A stretch of DNA of 64,000 nt from contig NZ_JAVHXT010000003.1 of assembly GCF_031119335.1 (NCBI RefSeq), positions 271,355 through 335,354 on the forward strand. The letters are read 5' to 3'. Below, in pieces: positions 35,236-43,568 of the stretch (the first letter of the stretch is position 1; every line of letters begins with the position of its first letter). The position numbers and the translations under genes were made by a program. The notes below the pieces were generated by a model, which searched no databases, was not told the origin of the DNA, and saw only the letters and a program-made list of their open reading frames with translations. Source of the DNA: Pedobacter sp. Lineage in GTDB: Bacteria; Bacteroidota; Bacteroidia; Sphingobacteriales; Sphingobacteriaceae.

Positions 35236-35385
35236 ATGAGCAACAACAATACATCAGAAATAAAACCTAGCTTCTTGAAAAAGAAGAAGGAGATTGTATT
35301 GTCTTTCGCTCTTCCATCAACGCTATTTTTGAGCATCACTATTAATCCAATTGCTTTAAACGAGAGCAAGGATTTTATTAACTAA
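35236..35385 (+). CDS. Small ORF of unknown function (49 residues)
   Basis: The frame MSNNNTSEIKPSFLKKKKEI continues with a moderately hydrophobic stretch (VLSFALPSTLFLSITINPIAL) and ends LNESKDFIN. It has a basic patch before the hydrophobic part. There is no cysteine, no recognisable family and no clear promoter. It could be a small membrane protein or chance. Confidence 0.25.
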   Translation: MSNNNTSEIKPSFLKKKKEIVLSFALPSTLFLSITINPIALNESKDFIN

Positions 35386-35501
35386 ACCCCGATTTCAGCA
35401 TTTTTCTTTTAAGGATCTCGGGGAATAACCACCTACGATTTTAATTCTATGCCTTCGGCCTAACAGCCCAAGGCTATCTATTCATTAAATTTTCATATCA
35501 A

Positions 35502-35894
35502 ATGGAAACAAAATCAATTTTATTATCAAAAAGCGATTACAAATTTTTAAACGAGCATCTGGAAAAAGCTGTGATGAGCGACTACAACAAGTCTAGATTA
35601 AGAGAAGAAGTTAAAAATGCCAAAATATTTGATGACGACAAGCTTCCAACTGATGTTGTTTCGCTTTACACGGAGGCTAAGATAGAAAGCACAAGCAATG
35701 GTCAAACTTTTGTATTTAAACTCGTTTTACCTAAAGACGCTAATATAAAACAACAAAAAGTATCTATCTTTGCGCCTATCAGCATTGCCTTATGGGGTTA
35801 CCAAACCGGCGACCTTATAAATTGGGAAATGCCCGATGGCATCAAAGAGTTCAAAATCATTTCTGTAAGAAAACTTGCAGAAAACGAGCACTAA
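35502..35894 (+). CDS. Rnk/GreA-GreB-family RNA polymerase secondary-channel protein
   Basis: The 130-residue protein has a short N-terminal coil (about 1-45) and a C-terminal FKBP-like GreA domain: TEAKIESTSNGQTFVFKLVLP, VSIFAPISIALWGYQTGD, INWEMPDG. The short coiled coil is like Rnk (nucleoside diphosphate kinase regulator) and not full-length GreA. Rnk binds the polymerase secondary channel without cleavage-stimulating activity. It has no operon partner except perhaps the small membrane ORF downstream. Confidence 0.82.
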   Translation: METKSILLSKSDYKFLNEHLEKAVMSDYNKSRLREEVKNAKIFDDDKLPTDVVSLYTEAKIESTSNGQTFVFKLVLPKDANIKQQKVSIFAPISIALWGYQTGDLINWEMPDGIKEFKIISVRKLAENEH

Positions 35895-35966
35895 TATTTA
35901 AACAGCTAACTTTCTAACGTTGGTGTCCTCGCCAACGTTCAAATTATAAATTTCAACCGTTAAGTT

Positions 35967-36089
35967 ATGAAGACAGAACGTTCAGAAAAACTAAAAAAGT
36001 GGATTAAAAAGCTTGGCTTTTGGGGCTTTATGTTCTTTTTAGTAAAGGGCTTGGTTTGGTTAGCTGTTGGTTATTTTATTGTGAAGTAA
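35967..36089 (+). CDS. 40-residue single-helix membrane protein, below ORF-track limit
   Basis: ATG at 35967 opens MKTERSEKLKKWIKKLGFWG, then FMFFLVKGLVWLAVGYFIVK and a TAA stop. A basic amphipathic start (KKWIKKLG) precedes one helix with small residues. I recall similar tiny proteins in Bacteroidota; the pattern of basic residues, Trp and a conserved-looking GFWGFMFF core argues for a real gene. Function unknown. It is 72 bp downstream of the Rnk-like gene. Confidence 0.6.
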   Translation: MKTERSEKLKKWIKKLGFWGFMFFLVKGLVWLAVGYFIVK

Positions 36090-36159
36090 GTTGCAAGCAT
36101 CAAGTTTTACAGGATGATTAGCTAAACTGAGCAAATAACGTAAAACTTGATATTCGACA

Positions 36160-37344
36160 CTAAATCCCTCTCCTAGTCTTCTCTTTGCTAATTAAACCTA
36201 ACTCTCTACCGGTTTGCCCAGCTACAGAAGTATTTTCTTGTGCTCTTCTAAATAAGTAAGGCATTACCGCTTTAATCGGTCCATAAGGAACGTATTTTGC
36301 AACATTATAACCAGCATTAGAAAGGTTGAAGCTTAGATTATCGCTCATCCCCAAAAGTTGGGCAAAATAAACGTGGGGATGGTTATGCGCTATCCCCTTT
36401 TCATCAATTAGTTCGGTTAATAAACGACTACTTTCTTCATTATGTGTACCACAAACAAAGCCAATTCTATCTATGTTTTCTACACAGAAACGCAATGAAA
36501 GGTTATAATCTCTATCAGTTGCTGTTTTATCTGGCTGTATTGGCGATGGGTACCCTTGCTCTTCGGCACGTTTACGCTCCTTTTCCATATACGCACCACG
36601 AACCAATTTAGCTCCTAAAACAAAACCGGCTTCTTTTGCAATGAGATAGTCGGCTTCCAAACCTGCTAGCTTATCATGGCGGTAGATTTGGTAGGTATTA
36701 AAAACAATCAGTTGTTCTTTATTGAACTTCATCATCATTTCTATCGCCAACAAATCAATGGTGTCTTGTATCCAAGTTTCTTCCGCATCTATCATTACTG
36801 GTACCTTTCTTTCAAAGGCTGTGCGACAGATTTTCTCGCAGCGTTGCTTTACTCGGTCAAATTCAGCGGTTTCAATTTCAGTCAGCTCTTGTTTGGCATC
36901 TAATTTTTCCAATAATGCAAATCGGCCAATGCCAGTAACTTTAAAAACTGTAATCGGTATTCTTGGATCGCCATCTGCACGCTCAATAGTTCTGATAATT
37001 TCTTCGCAGGTAAAATCGAAAACATGCTCTTCATCCTCACCTTCTACAGAATAATCTAAAATTGTTCCAACTTTTCCTTGATGCAACTGCTCAATGGTGT
37101 GCTCACATTCTGCAATGGTTTCGCCACCGCAAAACTGTTTAAAGATGGTTGCTTTAATGGCTCCTTGTATCGGCAAACCAATATTCAGCATAAAATTAGC
37201 TACCGGAGGACCAATTTTAGTTAGAAAATTACTTCCAATCATCTTAAAAAGCCAATACGCTTGTTTCAGTTCACCGTTAGATTTGTGTTTAAAAGCTACT
37301 TCAGTATTGTTGAAGTCTATTTTTTGCTTGGGAAAAGCATCCAT
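36160..37344 (-). CDS. Proline dehydrogenase (monofunctional PutA domain)
   Basis: The 394-residue protein is a stand-alone PRODH. Features include VPVMIDAEETWIQDTID, the FAD/substrate motif GAKLVRGAYMEKER near residue 250, FVCGTHNEESSRL and YVPYGPIKAVMPYLFRRAQENTS at the C-terminus, where the two conserved arginines bind proline. It oxidises proline to pyrroline-5-carboxylate. The partner dehydrogenase is not in the window. It is transcribed alone, opposite to aroB. Confidence 0.92.
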   Translation of the reverse strand: MDAFPKQKIDFNNTEVAFKHKSNGELKQAYWLFKMIGSNFLTKIGPPVANFMLNIGLPIQGAIKATIFKQFCGGETIAECEHTIEQLHQGKVGTILDYSVEGEDEEHVFDFTCEEIIRTIERADGDPRIPITVFKVTGIGRFALLEKLDAKQELTEIETAEFDRVKQRCEKICRTAFERKVPVMIDAEETWIQDTIDLLAIEMMMKFNKEQLIVFNTYQIYRHDKLAGLEADYLIAKEAGFVLGAKLVRGAYMEKERKRAEEQGYPSPIQPDKTATDRDYNLSLRFCVENIDRIGFVCGTHNEESSRLLTELIDEKGIAHNHPHVYFAQLLGMSDNLSFNLSNAGYNVAKYVPYGPIKAVMPYLFRRAQENTSVAGQTGRELGLISKEKTRRGI

Positions 37345-37436
37345 TTTTTATAAGTATTAGTCAGAACGCTGCAAAAATAGAAATAACTAGGCTACCTAGC
37401 ACGAAAGACTTTCAAATAATTGTAAATTGCGCCGTT

Positions 37437-37643
37437 ATGATACAATTTAAACTAGAAGGGGAATTTATCCCACTAATTGCATTGTTAAAAGCTACTGCAC
37501 TCGTTCAAAGTGGCGGAGAAGCACAATCTATTGTAGAAGAAGGACTTGTAAAAGTTAATGGAGTTACAGAAGAACGTAAACGCTTAAAGGTTCGTGTTGG
37601 TGATAAGGTTCAATTTTTGAGTAATACTATAGAAGTAATTTAA
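37437..37643 (+). CDS. S4-domain RNA-binding protein (YbcJ/RlbA-like)
   Basis: The 68-residue protein is a single S4 fold: LIALLKATALVQSGGEAQSIVEEGLVKVNGV and RLKVRVGDKVQF. Proteins of this size and type (YbcJ, YaaA) bind structured RNA; the target is unknown. Its stop overlaps the aroB start (TAATG), so translation is coupled. Confidence 0.9.
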   Translation: MIQFKLEGEFIPLIALLKATALVQSGGEAQSIVEEGLVKVNGVTEERKRLKVRVGDKVQFLSNTIEVI

Positions 37644-38701
37644 TGGAAGCTTTAAAAAACAACGACCATTTTATCCATTTCGAAAGTGGATTAGCACCAT
37701 TGAATGATATTCTTGCTGCAAAAAACTACAGCAAAGTTTTCGTTTTTGCAGACTCTACCACAGCTGAAGTTTGTATACCCGTATTTCAGGAGTTTTTACC
37801 TGATTTAGATAATTTTGACATCATAGAAACCGACCCGGGAGAAGAAAACAAGAACATTGATTTCTGCATAGGCATTTGGAAAACCTTATTAGATTTTGAG
37901 GCGGACCGTAAGTGTTTGATGATTAATCTTGGCGGTGGCGTAATTACCGATATGGGTGGTTTTGTTGCTTCTACCTACAAACGCGGTATCGATTTCATTA
38001 ACATTCCTACTACCCTGCTTTCGCAAGTAGATGCTTCTGTAGGTGGTAAAACAGGTATCGATATTGATAATGTGAAGAATATGGTAGGTACTTTCAGTTT
38101 GCCACAGGCTGTATTTATCGAAACCAAATTCTTGCAAACTCTGCCGCAACGTGAATTATTATCTGGCTTCGCCGAAATGATTAAGCATGGTTTAATTGCG
38201 GATGCGACTTATTATCAAGAACTAAAAGAAAGCGATTATACAAACATTAGTGCAGCAGCCATTTATCATTCTGTGAAAATTAAAAACGAGGTGGTATTGG
38301 CCGATCCGTTTGAAAGAGGTTTACGAAAGATTTTAAACTATGGTCATACTATCGGCCATGCCGTAGAGGGATATGCCTTAGTAAATGATAAAAAACCTTT
38401 AACCCACGGCGAAGCCATAGCAATTGGAATGATTTGCGAGGCTTATTTATCAGTGAAATACTGCAACTTATCTCAGGATGAGTTAACCGAAATTGCCAGT
38501 TATATCCTATCGTTGTATCCAAAATACGAAATTAAACCGAAGAGTTTTGAAGATCTGATGGTACTAATGCAAAGCGATAAAAAGAATGAGGATGGTTTTA
38601 TCATGTTTTCGTTGCTGGACCAAATTGGAAAATGTGCTTTCAATTGCAAAGTGACTAAGGAAGATATTTTTAATAGTTTTACTTACTACAATAGTTTGTA
38701 A
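37643..38701 (+). CDS. aroB: 3-dehydroquinate synthase
   Basis: The 352-residue enzyme makes 3-dehydroquinate from DAHP in the shikimate pathway. Motifs: NLGGGVITDMGGFVAST (NAD and zinc region), IPTTLLSQVDASVGGKTGID, EMIKHG and LNYGHTIGHAVE with zinc-binding His, then HGEAIAIGM. It is slightly shorter than the E. coli enzyme. It is coupled to the S4 gene and followed 5 bp later by a desaturase-like gene. Confidence 0.95.
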   Translation: MEALKNNDHFIHFESGLAPLNDILAAKNYSKVFVFADSTTAEVCIPVFQEFLPDLDNFDIIETDPGEENKNIDFCIGIWKTLLDFEADRKCLMINLGGGVITDMGGFVASTYKRGIDFINIPTTLLSQVDASVGGKTGIDIDNVKNMVGTFSLPQAVFIETKFLQTLPQRELLSGFAEMIKHGLIADATYYQELKESDYTNISAAAIYHSVKIKNEVVLADPFERGLRKILNYGHTIGHAVEGYALVNDKKPLTHGEAIAIGMICEAYLSVKYCNLSQDELTEIASYILSLYPKYEIKPKSFEDLMVLMQSDKKNEDGFIMFSLLDQIGKCAFNCKVTKEDIFNSFTYYNSL

Positions 38702-38706
38702 TAAAA

Positions 38707-39636
38707 ATGACGTTTACCGGAAGTGATATTTCTGTAGGCACACTATTTAGTTTTGTGATCGTTTTGACCATAGTTGAGATGTATTTCAGCTATTCTCATG
38801 ATAAAAAGCTTTATACTAAAAAAGATACCTGGACCAACATTTATTTAATGGTCTGTGCCATATTGGTAAACTTAACCATGAAGTTTGCCACTTTCTATTT
38901 ATTGAATTATTTCTACGATTTTAGGCTTTTTGAGATACACAATCCATGGGTGTACTGGATTGTTTTGGTACTTGCGCAAGATTTGCTTTATTGGTTTTTA
39001 CACACCGTGGGGCATAATGTGCGTTTTTTTTGGGCTATGCACGTTACCCATCATTCGTCAGAACATTTTAACCTAACTACGGGATTTCGTTCTACAGTTT
39101 TTGAGCCTTTTTACAGAGTATTTTTTTACTTGCCTTTAGCTTTTATGGGTTTTAACGCTATGGATATCATGTTTGCCTATCTTATCACGCAGATTTATGG
39201 CAACTTGGTACACACCAGAACCGTGGGAAAACTCCATCCAGTTTTTGAATACATCTTCGTAACACCTTCTCATCACAGAGTTCATCACGCTTGTAACATC
39301 CGTTATTTGGATAAAAACATGGGTATGGTACTTATTCTATGGGATAGAATGTTCGGTACTTTCCAAGAAGAGTTACCTGAAGACGAAATAAAATATGGTT
39401 TAACTACACCACCTGAAGATAAAGGGGCTTTTAACATTATTTTTCACGAGTTTTTAGCTTTAAGTAAGGATGTAAAAAAGGCGCCAGCTTTTTCTGATAA
39501 GCTAAAATATATCTTTAATCCTCCTGGTTGGAGCCACGATGGCAGCACTCAAATTGCGAAAAAAATGCAAAAAGAGCTACTAGAAGTAGAAAAGGAAAGC
39601 CACTACATTGGAAACAGCGTTAAAACTTTCAGTTAA
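38707..39636 (+). CDS. Sterol desaturase/fatty acid hydroxylase family protein
   Basis: The 309-residue membrane protein has four to five helices and the di-iron histidine boxes HTVGH near residue 100, HVTHHSSEHFN near 115 and HRVHHACN near 195. The family introduces hydroxyl or double bonds into lipids; Bacteroidota members act on ornithine lipids, carotenoids or unknown lipids, so the product cannot be named. It follows aroB by 5 bp and ends just before the pheA attenuator promoter. Confidence 0.9.
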   Translation: MTFTGSDISVGTLFSFVIVLTIVEMYFSYSHDKKLYTKKDTWTNIYLMVCAILVNLTMKFATFYLLNYFYDFRLFEIHNPWVYWIVLVLAQDLLYWFLHTVGHNVRFFWAMHVTHHSSEHFNLTTGFRSTVFEPFYRVFFYLPLAFMGFNAMDIMFAYLITQIYGNLVHTRTVGKLHPVFEYIFVTPSHHRVHHACNIRYLDKNMGMVLILWDRMFGTFQEELPEDEIKYGLTTPPEDKGAFNIIFHEFLALSKDVKKAPAFSDKLKYIFNPPGWSHDGSTQIAKKMQKELLEVEKESHYIGNSVKTFS

Positions 39637-39694
39637 AATACCGTTTCGTTATTTGGTTCAAAAACCACAAAATAAAATTATTTTCATTTAACTA

Positions 39695-39725
39695 TTGACA
39701 AATTAAATTTGTTGGTGTACATTTG
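39695..39725 (+). promoter_or_regulatory. Promoter of the pheA leader
   Basis: TTG (39695-39697), a 20-bp spacer and TACATTTG (39718-39725) match the Bacteroidota TTTG-N19-TAnnTTTG promoter. The predicted start near 39731 is about 12 bases before the leader peptide ATG. Confidence 0.7.
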
Positions 39726-39742
39726 ACACCAGAAGACAAAAA

Positions 39743-39805
39743 ATGAATTTTAACACTACATATTGGTTTGGTTACTTTTACTACTTTAGTAAGAGCCAGG
39801 GCTAG
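39743..39805 (+). CDS. pheA attenuator leader peptide
   Basis: A 20-codon ORF of which 9 residues are aromatic, with the core YWFGYFYYF followed by SKSQG and TAG. It is preceded by a good Bacteroidota promoter and followed by a competing terminator and antiterminator upstream of prephenate dehydratase. This is the standard logic of ribosome-mediated attenuation: stalling at Phe/Tyr codons when charged tRNA is scarce allows read-through. The mix of Phe, Tyr and one Trp suggests that it senses more than phenylalanine. Confidence 0.85.
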   Translation: MNFNTTYWFGYFYYFSKSQG

Positions 39806-39878
39806 TATGCAGAAAAATATATAAAAGATATTTAAAATGTGTAAAAAGGTCCTGGCTAAAAAGTCAGGACCTTTTTTT
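39793..39878 (+). terminator. Attenuator: terminator with competing antiterminator before pheA
   Basis: The terminator stem AAGGTCCTG with CAGGACCTT, followed by seven T, spans 39846-39877. AGCCAGGGC (39794-39802), which covers the last leader codons, can pair over nine bases (one G-U) with GTCCTGGCT (39849-39857), the left arm of the terminator. A ribosome that finishes the peptide hides AGCCAGGGC and lets the terminator form; a stalled ribosome frees it. Confidence 0.85.
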
Positions 39879-39891
39879 GTTTAGCGCAATT

Positions 39892-40725
39892 ATGAAGACA
39901 AAAACAAGGGTAGCCATACAAGGTATTAAAGCATCATTCCACGAAGAGGCAGCGTTCAAATTTTTCGGTAGAGATATTGAAACAGTTGAGTGCAACTCGT
40001 TTAAACAAACCTGCGATGTATTGGATGACGATAAAGCTGACTATGTAGTAATGGCAATTGAAAACTCTATTGCTGGTAGTTTATTACCCAACTACACTTT
40101 AATTAGAGAATACAATCTTGCCGTTGTTGGCGAAGTTTACCTACCTATCCAGTTACACTTATTGGCATTACCAGGTGTAAAATTCGAAGACATTAAAGTG
40201 GCTACATCCCACCCTATCGCCATTAGGCAATGTGTAGATTTTTTCGAGGAATTTCCTCAAATACAAGTAATAGAAGGAAATGATACTGCCGCTTGTGCTA
40301 AAAAAATAAAAGACGGACAGCTAAAAGATACTGTCGCTATTGCCAACGCCTTAGCTGCAGAAACTTATGGCTTAGATATCATTGAAAGAAGAATAGAATC
40401 TAATAAAAAGAATTTCACCCGTTTCTTAATTCTTAGAAAAGACAAAGCTGAAGTGGAAAAAGGGATCAATAAAGCCTCTATCTGTTTTCAGGTTGGTCAC
40501 CACGTTGGTGCTTTGGCTCAAGTACTTCAAATCTTTGCAGAATTGAATGTTAATTTAACAAAAATACAATCTATGCCAGTACTTGGTCGTAGAAACGAAT
40601 ACTACTTTTATGTAGATATCGAATGGAAAAGCATAGAAAACTATGATACCGCCATTAGAAAAGTGTTAAAGTACACTGTGAATTTCAACATCATGGGCGA
40701 ATACATTAAGAACGACAAAGTATAG
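39892..40725 (+). CDS. pheA: Prephenate dehydratase
   Basis: The ATG at 39892 gives 277 residues; the ORF-track start is a TTG inside the terminator and is rejected. The PDT domain covers about 1-185 (VAIQGIKASFHEEAA, AIENSIAGSLL, TSHPIAIRQC, NFTRFLIL with the TRF catalytic motif). An ACT domain follows (GHHVGALAQVLQIFAELNVNLTKIQS) for Phe feedback. The ACT motif ESRP is altered to QSMP, so inhibition may be weaker. It makes phenylpyruvate from prephenate. It lies directly downstream of the attenuator. Confidence 0.93.
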   Translation: MKTKTRVAIQGIKASFHEEAAFKFFGRDIETVECNSFKQTCDVLDDDKADYVVMAIENSIAGSLLPNYTLIREYNLAVVGEVYLPIQLHLLALPGVKFEDIKVATSHPIAIRQCVDFFEEFPQIQVIEGNDTAACAKKIKDGQLKDTVAIANALAAETYGLDIIERRIESNKKNFTRFLILRKDKAEVEKGINKASICFQVGHHVGALAQVLQIFAELNVNLTKIQSMPVLGRRNEYYFYVDIEWKSIENYDTAIRKVLKYTVNFNIMGEYIKNDKV

Positions 40726-40728
40726 GTT

Positions 40729-40835
40729 AACTGTTTAAACTGCGGATTTGGTTAACTGTCAACAGTACAATTAACCAATTTCAACAATTAACCAATTAAC
40801 CTCAACAACAATAAAGCAATTTAACAATACAAATT
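40729..40835. repeat. TTAACTGTT/AATTGG repeat upstream of the DAHP synthase gene
   Basis: GTTAACTG occurs twice, followed by CAATTAACCAATTTCAACAATTAACCAATTAACC in inverse orientation. The vocabulary is shared with 1256-1326 and 6411-6480. It separates pheA from the next aromatic gene. Confidence 0.45.
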
Positions 40836-40845
40836 ATCCTAAAAA

Positions 40846-41988
40846 ATGAAACTTAATTTAAACATCGAGCCTTTAGAAAACTGGCTAACGGCAAACAACC
40901 AGCCTTTATTAATCTCTGGACCTTGTAGTGCAGAAACTGAAGATCAATTATTAACTACTGCACATTTACTAGCTGCTACTGGCAAAGTAAGTGTTTTAAG
41001 AGCTGGTATTTGGAAACCTCGTACTCGTCCGGGAGAATTTGAAGGAATTGGCAGTATTGGTTTAGAATGGTTAAAACGTGCTAAAGCAGAAACTGGATTA
41101 CCTACAGCGGTAGAAGTTGCTAATGCAAAACACGTGGAAGAAGCTCTAGCTGCTGGCGTAGATATCCTTTGGATTGGTGCTCGTTCTACTGTAAACCCTT
41201 TCACAGTACAAGAAATTGCTGATGCTTTACAAGGACACGACATCCCTGTTTTGATTAAAAACCCAGTAAATCCAGATTTACAATTGTGGATTGGAGCTAT
41301 TGAGCGTATCAATAAGGCAGGAATTACCAAAATTGGTGCTATTCACCGTGGTTTCTCTTCGTTCGAGAAATCTTCGTTCCGTAACGAACCAATGTGGGAA
41401 CTTGCTATCCAATTAAAAACGCTTTGCCCAGATTTGCCAATCATTAACGACCCAAGTCACATTTGCGGTAACCGTGAACTAATTCCTTACATTTCTCAAA
41501 AAGCGTTAGACTTAGATATGCAAGGCTTAATGATTGAGTCGCACTTAGACCCATCAGTAGCCTGGACAGATGCTAAACAACAGTTAACTCCTGCCGCAGT
41601 AAGCGAATTAATGGACCGTTTAACAGTTCGTGAGCCAGAGTCGGCAAACGAAGCTTTTGTAGATAAATTAGCTGATTTACGTAAATCAATTGATAAGATT
41701 GATGATTTGTTACTGCAAAAATTAGGTGAGCGTATGTCTATCGTTGAGAAAATTGGCGAGTACAAACGTGATAACCAAGTAACTGTATTGCAAGTTAATC
41801 GTTGGGATGAAATCCTTAAAAAAGGAACTTCATTTGCTAAAGCTTTGAAATTAGATTTGCATTTTACTGAGAAATTCTTGGAATTGGTACACGGCGAATC
41901 TATCCGTAAACAAACTGAAATTTTAAACGCTGGCCAAGCTACTCAAGCAGGAATTGCAGCTGAGCAACACACAGAAGTAAAAGCTTAA
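40846..41988 (+). CDS. DAHP synthase-chorismate mutase fusion (AroG-like with type II CM)
   Basis: The 380-residue protein has an N-terminal DAHP synthase of the AroF/KDO8P-synthase-like class: LISGPCSAET, RAGIWKPRTRPGEFEG, GARSTVNPF, AIHRGF, DPSHICG, MIESHLDPS. A chorismate mutase domain follows (about 275-365, LRKSIDKIDDLLLQKLGERMSIVEKIGEYK, with the Arg/Lys active-site helix). The fusion is common in Bacteroidota and channels both ends of the pathway. It opens and continues aromatic synthesis. It follows pheA after a 120-bp gap with repeats. Confidence 0.93.
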   Translation: MKLNLNIEPLENWLTANNQPLLISGPCSAETEDQLLTTAHLLAATGKVSVLRAGIWKPRTRPGEFEGIGSIGLEWLKRAKAETGLPTAVEVANAKHVEEALAAGVDILWIGARSTVNPFTVQEIADALQGHDIPVLIKNPVNPDLQLWIGAIERINKAGITKIGAIHRGFSSFEKSSFRNEPMWELAIQLKTLCPDLPIINDPSHICGNRELIPYISQKALDLDMQGLMIESHLDPSVAWTDAKQQLTPAAVSELMDRLTVREPESANEAFVDKLADLRKSIDKIDDLLLQKLGERMSIVEKIGEYKRDNQVTVLQVNRWDEILKKGTSFAKALKLDLHFTEKFLELVHGESIRKQTEILNAGQATQAGIAAEQHTEVKA

Positions 41989-42019
41989 GGATTTTACTCA
42001 TTTTTTAGGATAAAAATGC

Positions 42020-42121
42020 TTCAGTGTTCCGTCATTTCGACGAGGAACGAGGAGAAATCTAACAATTTGCTAGATATCTCACCCGAAGAATTATCGGGTT
42101 CGATATGACGGAACAACTGAA
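42020..42121. repeat. GTCATTTCGA/GAGAAATCT inverted-repeat element, copy C
   Basis: Outer arms TTCAGTGTTCCGTCATTTCGA and TCGATATGACGGAACAACTGAA are complementary with few mismatches. Inside are GGAGAAATCT, TAGATATCTC and CCCGA-AGAATTA-TCGGG. The arms span nearly the whole gap between the DAHP synthase and aroA. Confidence 0.7.
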
Positions 42122-42157
42122 GTCTTTAACCTATATCGACCTAATACCAACCAAACC

Positions 42158-43423
42158 ATGCATAAAAATGCGATTGTTTCTTTTAAAGGAACACAAAATA
42201 TACAAGCGGAAATACAACTAACAGGCTCAAAAAGCGAATGCAACAGAGCACTGATTATCAAATCGTTGAGCAAGAAATTGGTAAAAGTAGAAAACTTATC
42301 AAACGCTGCCGACACCGTTACCCTAAATGCTATCCTTTCTGATTTAGATACCTATGAGAATGATAGCACTATCGAAAAAACTGTAGATGTAGGTCCAGCT
42401 GGCACTGCCATGCGTTTTTTATCAGCCTACCTATCTGCTAAAAATGGAAACTTCCTACTAACAGGAACCGAACGCATGAAGCAACGTCCCATTGGGATTT
42501 TAGCTGATGCCTTGAAAGAAATTGGTGCAGATATCAGCTATGCTGAAAAAGAAGGCTTCCCTCCGTTGGCTATCAACGGCCCATTAGCTCAAACAAGTTC
42601 GCACATCAAAATAAAAGGAGACATTAGCAGTCAATATATTTCGGCTTTGCTGATGTTAGCTCCTACCCTTAAACAAGGTTTAACCCTAGAAATTGTTGGC
42701 GAATTAACCTCTAAACCATATGTAGAAATGACTTTGGCAATGTTAGCCGAATGTGGCATTTCGCACGAATGGAATGGAAATTTAATTACCATCAAACATC
42801 AAGAATTTAAGCCCTCTACGCTTATTGTTGAACCAGATTGGAGCGCCGCTTCTTATTGGTACAGCATTGTAGCTTTGGCAAAACAAGCACAAATTACCTT
42901 ACCGCACCTGCGGGATAAAAGTTTGCAGGGAGATAGCCAAATCAAAACCATTATGGAGATTTTTGGCTTGAGTACTACTAAAACTGATAACGGAATAGCT
43001 TTTACAAAAGACCAAGCCATTAAAGACACCGATAAAGTTTTAGACTTAAAAACTTGCCCAGATTTGGCACAAACCATTGTAGTTGTTGCGGCTGCTTTGG
43101 GAATAAATATGGCTTTTACAGGTTTAGAAACCTTAAAAATAAAAGAAACCGACCGTGTTGCGGCATTGCAAAACGAGTTGGCAAAAATTGGCGTGAAGCT
43201 AAATGAAGATAACTTAGTTTACACTTTAGATTGCGCTGAACTTCATTTCCCTAAAAAGGTAAGCATCGCTACTTACGAAGACCACCGTATGGCAATGGCT
43301 TTTGCTCCTTTGGCTTTATTAATTGAGGAACTGGAAATTGAAGACTATAACGTAGTTGAAAAATCTTATCCTTATTTTTGGGAAGACTTAAAGAAGGTGG
43401 GATTTGAAATCAGTATTGCGTAA
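42158..43423 (+). CDS. aroA: 3-phosphoshikimate 1-carboxyvinyltransferase (EPSP synthase)
   Basis: The 421-residue enzyme joins shikimate-3-phosphate and PEP. Motifs: LTGSKSECNRALI near residue 22, VGPAGTAMRFLSAYL near 87 (GNAGTAMRPL in E. coli), GTERMKQRPIGIL, GDISSQYISALLM, and ETDRVAALQNEL and YEDHRMAMAFAP near the C-terminus. The P in GPAGTAMR and F after R depart from the E. coli sequence but are usual in Bacteroidota. It lies between the DAHP synthase and aroC. Confidence 0.95.
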   Translation: MHKNAIVSFKGTQNIQAEIQLTGSKSECNRALIIKSLSKKLVKVENLSNAADTVTLNAILSDLDTYENDSTIEKTVDVGPAGTAMRFLSAYLSAKNGNFLLTGTERMKQRPIGILADALKEIGADISYAEKEGFPPLAINGPLAQTSSHIKIKGDISSQYISALLMLAPTLKQGLTLEIVGELTSKPYVEMTLAMLAECGISHEWNGNLITIKHQEFKPSTLIVEPDWSAASYWYSIVALAKQAQITLPHLRDKSLQGDSQIKTIMEIFGLSTTKTDNGIAFTKDQAIKDTDKVLDLKTCPDLAQTIVVVAAALGINMAFTGLETLKIKETDRVAALQNELAKIGVKLNEDNLVYTLDCAELHFPKKVSIATYEDHRMAMAFAPLALLIEELEIEDYNVVEKSYPYFWEDLKKVGFEISIA

Positions 43424-43533
43424 TGCGATTTGCGTATTGCGACATTACCCATAACTAAACAAAATACAGCTAACGCTATTTGCGTGCTGCAATTAATAAA
43501 CCAATAGACGAAACTGTATTGCACAAGAGTATC

Positions 43534-43561
43534 TCAATACTCAATACTCAATACTCAATAC
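43534..43561. repeat. Four tandem copies of the heptamer TCAATAC
   Basis: TCAATAC is repeated four times without interruption, ending 7 bp before the aroC ATG. Upstream sequence holds related words (GCGTATTGCG, GTATTGC). A run of 7-bp units could vary in number by slippage and alter the leader of aroC. Confidence 0.85.
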
Positions 43562-43568
43562 TATAAAC

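Noticed and set aside
35236-35385. Small ORF as a lanthipeptide or other RiPP precursor
   Set aside because: It has no cysteine, no typical leader motif and no modification enzyme nearby. It is kept only as a low-confidence ORF.
43534-43561. Short tandem repeats as a CRISPR array
   Set aside because: Units are 7 bp without spacers and there are no cas genes.
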